A stretch of DNA of 64,000 nucleotides from Porphyromonadaceae bacterium UBA7048. Lineage in GTDB: Bacteria; Bacteroidota; Bacteroidia; Bacteroidales; Muribaculaceae. A program made the translations under genes and the position numbers. The stretch covers positions 1 through 64,000 of the forward strand of contig DLAL01000057.1 of assembly GCA_002493945.1 (NCBI GenBank). The letters are read 5' to 3'. This document shows, piece by piece, positions 49,535 to 57,544 of the stretch (positions are counted from its first letter, which is position 1; the number at the start of each line of letters is the position of its first letter). The notes beneath the pieces are model-generated. The model ran no database searches. It had not been told where the DNA came from and saw only the letters and a program-made list of their open reading frames with translations.

Positions 49535-50703
49535 AGGTCGTAGAATTTTTTAGTGAGCACATCGCCGGGCATATTCCCTACGAATCGGAGCACGGCGTCG
49601 GTCATGAGCCCGAGGGTGTCTGGCTTGAAGTATGGATTCTCGCGTCGGCTTGCCACGAGCTGCATGCGGTCGGACAGCGCTTCGGCGATAGCCTCGGCTA
49701 TCGAGTCGGCATCGTCGGCACAGTGTATCACTGACGGGCCGGCGAGGCGTCCGCGCTGGCGTATGCCGATGTCTACGGTGGGCGCTCCTGCCGAAGGCGC
49801 CTCCACGATGCCGCTCGACGAATTGCCGACGACGGCCTTGACGACTCTGAGCAGGCTCTGATAGCGCAGCATGCCGAGCGACGCCACGCTCCGCACGCGG
49901 TCGGGGTGTGCGGCGGCGTAGTCCTCGATTAGCGGAAGGAGTCCGAGTCCGCCGGCGTCGTTGTTCGGGTGCGTGATGACGACGTTGCAGCCTTCGAAGC
50001 GGTCGAGGGCCTTGAAAAGTTCCCTGAGTTTGTCGGCCGGCGATGCCGAGGTGTCGTTGGTGGCCGGATGGTAGGTGACCAGGAGGGTGGGGGAGTGGCG
50101 CAGGTCCATGCCGAGATATTCTTCGAGCGCGCTGACGGGCAGCGGGTCGATGTTCATGGCGTTCCATACGCCGATGGCGCCTGTGTTCACCACCCGGTCG
50201 GGCTGTTCGCCCATCTGTATGACGCGGCGACGGTAGTCGTCGGTGGCCGTGAGGTGGAGCGACGAGAGCTTGGTGATGGCATGGCGGAACGAGTCGTCGA
50301 CTGCCCCTTCAGAAATCTCGCCGCCGGCGATATGAATCACCGGGATGTGCATCACGGCCGCCGCCGAGGCAGCCGCCAGCATCTCGTAGCGGTCGCCGAG
50401 CATTACGGCGGCATCGGGCCGCAGTTGCCCTAAGGCGTCGGCTATACCTGCTGTGAACGCTCCCATGGCACGTGCGCGGGCGCACTCGCTGTCGTCGTCG
50501 AGCACGAGCGGCACACGGGCGTCGACGCAGAATCCGGCATCCGTTATCTCGTTGACAGTCATGCCGTACTCCGGCAGCAAGTGCATATTTCCGGCGATAA
50601 TCCCGACTTGGACTCGCCGGCTGTCGCGCAGGCTCCGGGCCAGAGGCATGAGGAGCCCCCAGTCGGCACGCGTGGTAGTAACAAAGCACACTTTCGGTAA
50701 CAT
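49531..50703 (-). CDS. hydrolysing UDP/GDP-sugar 2-epimerase (NeuC/LegG-like)
   Basis: GT-B fold enzyme of 390 residues of the hydrolysing GlcNAc 2-epimerase family. KVCFVTTTRADWGLLMPLAR (~4-23) opens the fold, followed by VMLGDRYEMLAAASAA (~101-116), IPVIHIAGGEISEGAVDDSFRH (~121-142) and VGNSSSGIVEAPSAGAPTVDIGIRQRGR near 303-330, which binds the nucleotide. It releases ManNAc-type sugars for nonulosonate synthesis. The ATG at 50703 was preferred over 50742, which lies upstream of the -7 box. First gene of the three-gene operon. No synthase (NeuB/LegI) is nearby. Confidence 0.88.
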   Translation of the reverse strand: MLPKVCFVTTTRADWGLLMPLARSLRDSRRVQVGIIAGNMHLLPEYGMTVNEITDAGFCVDARVPLVLDDDSECARARAMGAFTAGIADALGQLRPDAAVMLGDRYEMLAAASAAAVMHIPVIHIAGGEISEGAVDDSFRHAITKLSSLHLTATDDYRRRVIQMGEQPDRVVNTGAIGVWNAMNIDPLPVSALEEYLGMDLRHSPTLLVTYHPATNDTSASPADKLRELFKALDRFEGCNVVITHPNNDAGGLGLLPLIEDYAAAHPDRVRSVASLGMLRYQSLLRVVKAVVGNSSSGIVEAPSAGAPTVDIGIRQRGRLAGPSVIHCADDADSIAEAIAEALSDRMQLVASRRENPYFKPDTLGLMTDAVLRFVGNMPGDVLTKKFYDL

Positions 50704-50708
50704 AGATG

Positions 50709-50716
50709 CAAAATTA
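50709..50716 (-). promoter_or_regulatory. -7 box for the nonulosonate operon
   Basis: TAATTTTG on the minus strand, ending 5 bp before the epimerase ATG. Confidence 0.5.
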
Positions 50717-50729
50717 CGAAAAATTTCAC

Positions 50730-50737
50730 TAACTTTG
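50730..50737 (+). promoter_or_regulatory. -7 box for the ptuAB locus
   Basis: TAACTTTG, 20 bp before the ATPase ATG, back to back with the promoter of the divergent nonulosonate operon. Confidence 0.55.
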
Positions 50738-50757
50738 TACATCTAAAGAACTCTTCC

Positions 50758-52107
50758 ATGCGAATCAAATCTCTCAAAATAAGAAATTTCAGAGGTTTCG
50801 AAAATGAAACATTCTGTTTTGATCCAAGTCTGACTGTGGTCGTGGGTAATAATACCACGGGCAAAACCACACTTCTTAAATCGGTGCTGGTATCTTTGGG
50901 AGCATATCTGAAATCTTTGAAAGGATTGCCTTCTGGAAAACCATATAGCATGAATTTCTCTCAGTCAGATGTATTTCGCCGCTTTGACGAGGATAAGAAG
51001 GATTTCTTCAATAATCCTGAAAGTACGCGTATCGATGTGGCAGGTGAATTCTTTATTACCAAGAGAGATGATGCAGGCGATTATATAAGCGAACCGGTAT
51101 CAGTGCAGTGGTATAGGGAGTTCAAGGGAGGAACGACTACTCACAGTCAGAAATGTGCCGGAGAATTGATTCGTCTTGCCTCGGATATGGAAAGTGCCAG
51201 GAGTTCTAAGGATTCGGATGAAAATGCTATCTACCCCTTGGTCCTGTCATTTGGGGTAAAGCGGATTGACAATGATTACCGCTCAGCCAACAAACGAAAG
51301 GCGAGAGAATCACGCATTGAGAAGGCTTATAAGTCGGCATTGCTTGAGACTGTGGACTTCAAGAGCACTTTTGACTGGCTGTACAGGTATGATTCGAATC
51401 TTTCGAAAGAGAGGGAGTTCGCCGGGACGCGTGAGGCCTTCATGCAAGCACTTGCAGATGCTATTCCGGCGATGTCGAATATTGAAGTGGACTCGAAAAA
51501 CAATGAGTTCATAGCGCTGATCGGCGTGCGCGACGAACCGGCTCAATATCAGACTTTCGAAAATATGAGTGACGGATTTAAAGCCGTTATCTGTATAGTA
51601 GCCGAAATTGCATATCGTTGCATAGAACTGAACGGGTTCCTCGGTCGGGATGCTGTCAGGAAGACACCGGGGGTCGTTGTTATAGATGAAGTCGATTTAT
51701 ATCTTCATCCTCGCTGGCAGACACATATCCTTACAGACCTGCGACGGGCATTTCCCATGATTCAGTTCATTGTCTCAAGCCACTCTCCTTTTATTATCCA
51801 GAGCGTTGAGAATAAGAATATAATCACTCTTGACGGTCACAAAGGCAGTACAGACGCCAATATGAGGAGTGTCGAAGAAATCGCTTTGTCAGAAATGAAT
51901 ATGACGACACGGCGTAGCGCCCGATATAATGAGATGGTAGACGCTGCAGAAGAGTATTACCAGCTTGTTAAACAATCAAAGGGCGCTGATGCAGAAGCCA
52001 ATGACGTGAAGCGTAGGCTTGACGAGATTGAACTGGAATTCTCTGATGATCCGGCTTACGTCGCTCTTATGAAACTGGAAAGGAATAGCCGGAATGAGAC
52101 CGATTGA
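50758..52107 (+). CDS. Septu-type AAA ATPase (PtuA-like)
   Basis: ABC/SMC-like ATPase of 449 residues. Walker A is GNNTTGKT at 30-37, the ABC-type signature is MSDGF at 270-274, Walker B is VVVIDEVDLYLHP with Glu311, and the switch His is His342 in SSHSPF. The start MRIKSLKIRNFRGFENETF is the RecF/OLD-like opening. No TOPRIM domain is present, so it is not an OLD nuclease. The partner is an HNH nuclease that starts inside its 3' end. That pair defines the Septu antiphage system, where PtuA and PtuB form a complex that cuts nucleic acid. Base composition is clearly more AT-rich than the flanks, which suggests recent transfer. Confidence 0.85.
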   Translation: MRIKSLKIRNFRGFENETFCFDPSLTVVVGNNTTGKTTLLKSVLVSLGAYLKSLKGLPSGKPYSMNFSQSDVFRRFDEDKKDFFNNPESTRIDVAGEFFITKRDDAGDYISEPVSVQWYREFKGGTTTHSQKCAGELIRLASDMESARSSKDSDENAIYPLVLSFGVKRIDNDYRSANKRKARESRIEKAYKSALLETVDFKSTFDWLYRYDSNLSKEREFAGTREAFMQALADAIPAMSNIEVDSKNNEFIALIGVRDEPAQYQTFENMSDGFKAVICIVAEIAYRCIELNGFLGRDAVRKTPGVVVIDEVDLYLHPRWQTHILTDLRRAFPMIQFIVSSHSPFIIQSVENKNIITLDGHKGSTDANMRSVEEIALSEMNMTTRRSARYNEMVDAAEEYYQLVKQSKGADAEANDVKRRLDEIELEFSDDPAYVALMKLERNSRNETD

Positions 52108-52837
52108 AAAGTATCGTGTCGGAACTGTTCTGACAATGGATGATGGCACTTCGCATGTCGTGATGGATGAGTACATGCCGTATGGCGCGGCGAAGCCGGT
52201 ACTATGCCACAATTTTGGTTGTGGATGCGTGTACTGTGAGGCCGTTTATCCCTATGAAAGAGACCTGCATGTAGAACATATACTTCCGAAGGACCCGAAA
52301 TTGGGATACTCGCATCTTGAATTCAAATGGGATAATTTTCTGCTCGGGTGCGCGACATGTAACGGCACAGACAATAAAGGAAATACGGTGGCGCTTCCCG
52401 GAGATTGTCATTTCCCGCACCTTAATAATACTTTTTTGAGTCTGCGATATGATGCAGGAGGTGTGGTAACTGTCAATCCTATGCTGGCAGGTCTCTCACG
52501 GACAAAGGCTCAGACTCTTCTTACCCTTGTTGGACTCGACAAAACGCCCAGGACATCTTCGCCCGGAGACAGAAGATGTATGAAACGGAAAGAAACGTGG
52601 GACCTTGCATGCCGTTACCGCAATAAATATCTTCACGGTTGTCTTGATATTGACTGTCTGATAGATTTTATCAGACTGAGAGGTTATTGGTCGATATGGT
52701 TCACGGTCTTTGAAGGTATTGACGAAGTCCGAAAACGCATGATTTATGATTTTCCCGGAACGGATGCGACTTGTTTTGATGCCACTACGGGCTATTCACC
52801 TGTCGAACGTAATCCCGGGATGATTGATCCGGTGTGA
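52094..52837 (+). CDS. Septu-type HNH nuclease (PtuB-like)
   Basis: HNH endonuclease of 247 residues. The zinc knuckle is formed by Cys45-x2-Cys48 and Cys86-x2-Cys89. The HNH core is HVEHILPK with His59 and the catalytic His62, and Asn81 in WDNFLLG. The C-terminal half is helical and carries no known motif. The ATG lies 14 bp inside the ATPase gene, so production is coupled. Pairing with the AAA ATPase supports PtuB; the related retron-associated HNH family is the main alternative, but no reverse transcriptase is present. Stop TGA. Confidence 0.85.
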   Translation: MRPIEKYRVGTVLTMDDGTSHVVMDEYMPYGAAKPVLCHNFGCGCVYCEAVYPYERDLHVEHILPKDPKLGYSHLEFKWDNFLLGCATCNGTDNKGNTVALPGDCHFPHLNNTFLSLRYDAGGVVTVNPMLAGLSRTKAQTLLTLVGLDKTPRTSSPGDRRCMKRKETWDLACRYRNKYLHGCLDIDCLIDFIRLRGYWSIWFTVFEGIDEVRKRMIYDFPGTDATCFDATTGYSPVERNPGMIDPV

Positions 52838-52861
52838 TTTTGCCCTCCGCCAAAAAAGTGT

Positions 52862-52869
52862 TACCTTTG
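52862..52869 (+). promoter_or_regulatory. -7 box for rlmD
   Basis: TACCTTTG, 20 bp before the rlmD ATG at 52890 and 25 bp after the nuclease stop, so rlmD is not dependent on the defence locus. Confidence 0.55.
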
Positions 52870-52889
52870 CACTCCTATTAATTATAGCA

Positions 52890-54299
52890 ATGGCAAGAAA
52901 ACGTAAAGAACTTCCTCTGCTGGAGGATGTCGAGATAATCGATGTGGCCGCGGAAGGCAATGCGCTGGCTCGCGTCGACGATATGGTGGTGTTCGTGCCG
53001 TTCGGTGCGCCGGGCGACCGTGTGGACATCAAGATAGAGAAGAAGAAAAAGTCATATGCGCAGGGCCGCATCGCCGCCATGCGCAAGCCGTCGGATATCC
53101 GCGTGACGCCGTCATGCCGGCACTTCACGGTGTGCGGCGGTTGCCGCTGGCAGCATCTGCCCTACGACTATCAGCTCAAGTGCAAGCGCCAGCAGGTGGT
53201 CGACGCCCTGGAGCGCATAGCCAAGGTCGAGCTGCCCGAGATTCCTGACGCCCTCGGCAGTAAGGAGATATGGGAGTACCGCAACAAGATGGAGTACACT
53301 TTCTCGAACCGCTGCTGGCTCACCTTCGAACAGCTCGCGTCGGGCGAGGAGTTCCCTGACCGCAATGCCGCCGGATTCCACATTCCGGGCGCGTTCGACA
53401 AGGTGCTCGATATCGACCGCTGCTGGCTTCAGGACGATATATCGAACCGCATGCGCCGCTTCGTCAAGGACTACGGCAAGGCTCACGGACTGCCGTTCTA
53501 CGACCTCAAGGCTCAGGAAGGCTTCCTGCGCACGATGATGGTGCGCATAGCGTCGACGGGCGAAATCATGGTGGTGCTCGTTGTCGGCGACGACCGTCCC
53601 GACGATCTCAAGGCCCTGCTCGAGGCCTTCGCCGCGGAGTTCCCCGAGGTGACATCGCTCATGTATGTCATCAATACGAAGGTCAACGACACTTTCGCCG
53701 ACCTCGACGTGCATCTCTTCAAGGGGAAGGACTTCATCGAGGAGGAGATGGAGGGTCTGCGATTCCGCGTAGGTCCCAAGTCGTTCTACCAGACCAATTC
53801 GCGTCAGGCTTACGAGCTCTACAAGGTCGTGCGCGACTTCGCCCGTCTGACCGGCGACGAACTGGTGTACGACCTCTACACGGGCACCGGCACGATAGCC
53901 AACTTCGTGAGCCGCCGCGCCCGCCGCGTGGTGGGCATCGAGTATGTGCCCGAGGCCATCGAGGACGCCAAGGTCAATTCCGAGCGCAACGGCATCGACA
54001 ACACCATATTCTACGCCGGCGACATGAAGGACGTCCTCACCGACGAATTCATCGCTGAGCACGGAGCACCCGACGTGATGATAGTCGACCCTCCGCGTGC
54101 CGGTATGCACGGCGATGTGGTGGACACCATCCTTCGCGCCTGTCCGCCCGTCATCGTCTATGTGAGCTGCAATCCCGCCACGCAGGCCCGCGACCTGACG
54201 CTGCTCGACGGCAGCTATCGTGTGGAGGCAGTGCAGCCTGTCGACATGTTCCCCCACACGCAGCACGTCGAGAACGTGGTGCGCCTCGTGCGCCGCTGA
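52890..54299 (+). CDS. rlmD: 23S rRNA (uracil-C5)-methyltransferase, RlmD/RumA type
   Basis: Methylates a uridine of 23S rRNA with SAM. Protein of 469 residues: N-terminal TRAM domain (~10-65), then the Fe-S cluster ligands Cys76, Cys82, Cys85 (C-x5-C-x2-C) with a fourth Cys further on (RCWLQ). The SAM-binding region includes DLYTGTGTIANFVS, and the catalytic Cys is in YVSCNPATQARDL. The ATG at 52890 starts at MARKRKELPL; an upstream in-frame start at 52824 lies before the -7 box. The family includes several paralogues (RlmD, RlmC, TrmA-like), so the exact target base is by best fit. Confidence 0.88.
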   Translation: MARKRKELPLLEDVEIIDVAAEGNALARVDDMVVFVPFGAPGDRVDIKIEKKKKSYAQGRIAAMRKPSDIRVTPSCRHFTVCGGCRWQHLPYDYQLKCKRQQVVDALERIAKVELPEIPDALGSKEIWEYRNKMEYTFSNRCWLTFEQLASGEEFPDRNAAGFHIPGAFDKVLDIDRCWLQDDISNRMRRFVKDYGKAHGLPFYDLKAQEGFLRTMMVRIASTGEIMVVLVVGDDRPDDLKALLEAFAAEFPEVTSLMYVINTKVNDTFADLDVHLFKGKDFIEEEMEGLRFRVGPKSFYQTNSRQAYELYKVVRDFARLTGDELVYDLYTGTGTIANFVSRRARRVVGIEYVPEAIEDAKVNSERNGIDNTIFYAGDMKDVLTDEFIAEHGAPDVMIVDPPRAGMHGDVVDTILRACPPVIVYVSCNPATQARDLTLLDGSYRVEAVQPVDMFPHTQHVENVVRLVRR

Positions 54300-54312
54300 C
54301 GAACCGGCTGCG

Positions 54313-54768
54313 TCAGACCTTGCAGAGAACGGAATTGTAGTAGGCCGGGTTGCCGGTCACTTCCCGGCCTATGAACTCCGGACGCGCGAAGGGCGTGTCG
54401 GTCGCGGGCAGCTCGATTTCTGCCACGACGAGTCCTTCGTGACGTCCGTGAAATACGTCGATCTCCCAGTTCAGCCCCTCGCCGGCATCGACGATGTAGC
54501 GTGTTTTGACTATCTTGCGGTCGCCGCAGCATCGGTCAAGCATCTCCCGGGCATCGGCTACGGGCACCGCGTACTCCCATTCGCCGCGGACGGCGCCCCG
54601 GTTGCGGCTCTTGACGGTGATCCACGCGCTGTCGCCGCTTGTGCGCACGCGTACGGTGGCGTCGGCGTCGGTCGAGAGATAGCCTTGGGCCAGTTCGACG
54701 ACCGATGTGGCCAGGGCTTTGAAACTCATGTCTTTGACGAGAAACTTGCGTTCTATTTCAGTTGCCAT
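54313..54768 (-). CDS. CYTH domain protein
   Basis: Triphosphate tunnel-fold protein of 151 residues. The signature MATEIERKFLVK (ExExK form) opens the protein, and basic/acidic residues along the tunnel strands are visible (VRVRTSGDSAWITVKSR, EWEYAVP, KTRYIV, WEIDVFHGRHEGLVVAEIEL). Family members hydrolyse inorganic triphosphate or bind organic triphosphates. The ATG at 54768 fits the family start. Convergent with rlmD (13-bp gap) and divergent from the DUF5686 gene. Confidence 0.9.
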   Translation of the reverse strand: MATEIERKFLVKDMSFKALATSVVELAQGYLSTDADATVRVRTSGDSAWITVKSRNRGAVRGEWEYAVPVADAREMLDRCCGDRKIVKTRYIVDAGEGLNWEIDVFHGRHEGLVVAEIELPATDTPFARPEFIGREVTGNPAYYNSVLCKV

Positions 54769-54811
54769 ATGTCGTAAGGTTCCAAAAATTTCAGTAAAGG
54801 TAAACAAAAAA

Positions 54812-57370
54812 TTGAAGATACATCGCCACATCTCTCTCCTTTTTGCGCTCATGATAGCGGCAGCGGTGCTCGAAGCCGCCGGGGCTGTCAGTGCGTCGAC
54901 ATATATCAGAGGTATCGTACGCGACTCCGGGACTCTTCAGGGACTGCCGTACGCATCGGTGTCGGCGCATCCGTCGGGTGTGTCCGCCGTGGCCGACAGC
55001 CGCGGCATCTTCGAATTCAATGTACCTGCCGGAACCGACTCGCTGACGGCCTCATGCCAGGGCTATGCGCCGCGGACGGTGGCCGTTCGGCCTACGTCGC
55101 ACAATCTCTACGACATACCATTGTCTGTGCAGGCGCAGGAGCTGAAGGAGGTGGTTGTGCGCAAAGGCAAGTACAGCAAGAAGAACAATCCGGCCGTCGA
55201 GTTCGCCCGACGCATCCGCCGTGCCCGCGACCTGACCGACCCTCGGCGCAACGACTGGTACTCCTACGACAAGTACGAGCGCATAGCCTTCGGTATCAAT
55301 GACTTCGACACGACGGCATCATCGGTGCTGCTCCGTCAATATCCGGTTCTGATAGAGCATGTCGACAGTTCGGAAATCGACGGCAAGCCCGTGCTGAATC
55401 TCTCGCTGAAAGAGACGGCGACCACCGAACTGTGGCGGCGCGAAGGGGCGACGGCACGCACAGTGGAGCGCGGATTCAGAAGCAACGGCATCGACGAGAT
55501 TGCCGATGCGAAGAATGTCATGACCGCCCTGCACGAGCTTTTCCGCGAGGTGGACCTGTACGATAACGATATCAAGCTGCTTAAGAATACTTTCGTCAGT
55601 CCGCTGTCGGCCATAGCGCCTGACTTCTACCGATTCTATCTCGTCGACAGCGCCGCGGTCATCCCCGGCTCGGACGAGCGTCACATAGCGCTGGCCTTCT
55701 ATCCGCGCAATAAGTCGTCGTTCGGCTTCACGGGCCACGTCTACGTGCCCGTCGGCGACACGACCATGTTCATCCGACGGGTGGAGATGGCCGTGCCGAA
55801 AGAAATCAATCTGAACTTCATCCGTACGCTCAACATACGCCAGACATTCGACAAGGCCCCCGACGGGTCTCGGCTGAAAACATCCGACGATCTCCTGATG
55901 GTGTTCTCGCTCGTCCCCGGCACCCCCGAATTCTACGCCACGCGCCGCAGCACCTTCCGCAACCATTCGTTCGGGTGTCCGGCTGATGCCGACTCCATAT
56001 TCGATGCCCTCGGGGCTGTTCACGTAGAAGGCGAGGCTGCCAACCGCGACACGGACTTCTGGATGGGCGAGCGCGTGACACCGACGCCCGAAGGCGAGGA
56101 CCGCGCCCACCTGCTGATGTCGCGCCTGCGGACGAAGCCATTCTTCTACTGGAGCGAGAAAGTGCTGCGGATACTCTTCCAGGGCTATGTCGGCACGGGG
56201 CACGACAGCCGCTTCGACATCGGACCCGTCAACACATTCGCGAGCTATAACTCGCTTGAAGGTCTGCGACTGCGCGCCGGAGGCATGACCACGGCCAACC
56301 TCTCGTCGCACTGGTTCGGCCGCGGATATGTGGCCTACGGTTTCCGCGACCGCAAGTGGAAGTACAGCGCCGAGGCGGAGTATTCCTTCAATGCCAAGGA
56401 CTACCATTCGCGTGAATTTCCCGTACATTCGTTGCGCCTGACACATCGCTACGACATCGACCGTCTCGGCTCGCACTATCTCTACACCAATGCCGACAAC
56501 TTCGTGCTCTCCCTCTCGCGCATGTCCGACGCGCAGTTCTCATATCGCCGCGACACCCGTCTGGAGTACACTCTCGAGCTTGCCAACCACTTCTCGGTGG
56601 CACTCAAGGCAGAGCACATCCGTCAGGAACCGTCGAGGTATCTTCAGTTCGTCACAGGCTCGGGACACCGGCTCGGCCACTTCGACGAGGTGGTGTTCGA
56701 GGCTCAGTTGCGCTATGCGCCGGGCGAAAAATTCTTCCAGTCCAAGTCGTTCCGTATTCCGGCCGACAAGGATGTGCCTGTGTTCATGCTGTCGCACCGC
56801 TACGCTCCCGCGCGCTTCTGCGGCTCGGACTACGGCTTCAACCGCACGGAGTTCTCGTTCTCGAAGCGCTTCCGCCTGTCGATACTCGGTGCGCTCACCA
56901 CTCAGCTCGACATGGGTCATGTGTGGAGCACGGCGCCCTTTACCGAACTGCTCATTCCGAACTCCAACCTGTCGTACACCATTCAGCCCGGCTCATTCGC
57001 GCTGATGAATCCGATGGAATTCATCAACTCCACCTACGTGTCGCTCCATGCGTCATGGAATCTGCGCGGCGCTCTCTTCAATCTCATACCGGGCCTGAAG
57101 CGCCTCGGGCTACGAGAGGTCATCAGTTTCAGCGGCATGTGGGGTCGCCTGTCCGACCGCAACCGTCCCGGCCCTGACTCCGACCTGCCCGTCTTCCCTC
57201 AGGATGCAGCCCGCGTGAGCATGCACGCACCCTATATGGAAGTCTCCGCCGGTCTCGACAACATCCTGAGCATACTCCGCATCGACTACGTCCGCCGCCT
57301 CAACTACCTCAACGTACCCTATCCGATCGACCGTCAGGGCGTCCGCGTGGCTCTTCATTTCTCGTTCTGA
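54812..57370 (+). CDS. DUF5686 / carboxypeptidase-regulatory-like outer-membrane protein
   Basis: Large exported protein (852 residues if started at TTG 54812). I prefer this TTG because it yields a complete signal peptide (MKIHRHISLLFALMIAAAVL); the next ATG (54851) would lose the positive n-region. Residues ~32-115 are a CarboxypepD_reg-like beta domain (IRGIVRDSGTLQGLPYASVS). A helical/beta middle follows, then a C-terminal barrel of the DUF5686 type ending in VRVALHFSF with a final aromatic. Likely an outer-membrane barrel with a periplasmic plug or stalk. Function unknown. Confidence 0.82.
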   Translation: MKIHRHISLLFALMIAAAVLEAAGAVSASTYIRGIVRDSGTLQGLPYASVSAHPSGVSAVADSRGIFEFNVPAGTDSLTASCQGYAPRTVAVRPTSHNLYDIPLSVQAQELKEVVVRKGKYSKKNNPAVEFARRIRRARDLTDPRRNDWYSYDKYERIAFGINDFDTTASSVLLRQYPVLIEHVDSSEIDGKPVLNLSLKETATTELWRREGATARTVERGFRSNGIDEIADAKNVMTALHELFREVDLYDNDIKLLKNTFVSPLSAIAPDFYRFYLVDSAAVIPGSDERHIALAFYPRNKSSFGFTGHVYVPVGDTTMFIRRVEMAVPKEINLNFIRTLNIRQTFDKAPDGSRLKTSDDLLMVFSLVPGTPEFYATRRSTFRNHSFGCPADADSIFDALGAVHVEGEAANRDTDFWMGERVTPTPEGEDRAHLLMSRLRTKPFFYWSEKVLRILFQGYVGTGHDSRFDIGPVNTFASYNSLEGLRLRAGGMTTANLSSHWFGRGYVAYGFRDRKWKYSAEAEYSFNAKDYHSREFPVHSLRLTHRYDIDRLGSHYLYTNADNFVLSLSRMSDAQFSYRRDTRLEYTLELANHFSVALKAEHIRQEPSRYLQFVTGSGHRLGHFDEVVFEAQLRYAPGEKFFQSKSFRIPADKDVPVFMLSHRYAPARFCGSDYGFNRTEFSFSKRFRLSILGALTTQLDMGHVWSTAPFTELLIPNSNLSYTIQPGSFALMNPMEFINSTYVSLHASWNLRGALFNLIPGLKRLGLREVISFSGMWGRLSDRNRPGPDSDLPVFPQDAARVSMHAPYMEVSAGLDNILSILRIDYVRRLNYLNVPYPIDRQGVRVALHFSF

Positions 57371-57419
57371 TGACAGAATGAGATAATTGGCGGATGTTCA
57401 GCCATGTATCGTAGCTTAG

Positions 57420-57506
57420 ATGTAAAATAATGCGTCTTGATAGCTGTAATTGGTGTAAAATAGTGCATTTTGAATGATGCAATTGGTGTAAAATAGTGCA
57501 TTTTGA
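57420..57506 (+). repeat. three tandem 33-bp repeats before the AAA_14 gene
   Basis: Copies start at 57420, 57453 and 57486 with a period of exactly 33 bp (the third is partial). The core TGTAAAATAGTGCATTTTGA is identical in copies two and three and diverged in the first. They end about 40 bp before the ATPase ATG, next to its -7 box, so an operator role is likely. The period equals 11 codons, and the minus strand reads a repeated MHYFTP-type peptide. Confidence 0.75.
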
Positions 57507-57517
57507 GAAAAGTTTCG

Positions 57518-57525
57518 TATCTTTG
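57518..57525 (+). promoter_or_regulatory. -7 box for the AAA_14 gene
   Basis: TATCTTTG, 19 bp before the ATG, directly after the 33-bp repeats. Confidence 0.55.
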
Positions 57526-57544
57526 TAGCCTATAATGTGCGCTT

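Noticed and set aside
50704..50757. Retron RNA or reverse transcriptase upstream of the PtuAB-like genes
   Set aside because: Only 54 bp lie between the divergent genes, holding two promoters; no RT gene is in the window.
53112..54266. 384-residue open frame opposite rlmD
   Set aside because: Shadow of a gene with catalytic and Fe-S motifs in place.
54812..54814. ATG at 54851 as start of the DUF5686 protein
   Set aside because: It would remove the positively charged start of the signal peptide; the TTG at 54812 gives a complete one.
57420..57506. Possible CRISPR array
   Set aside because: Three directly abutting repeats with no spacers and no cas genes; tandem repeats, not CRISPR.
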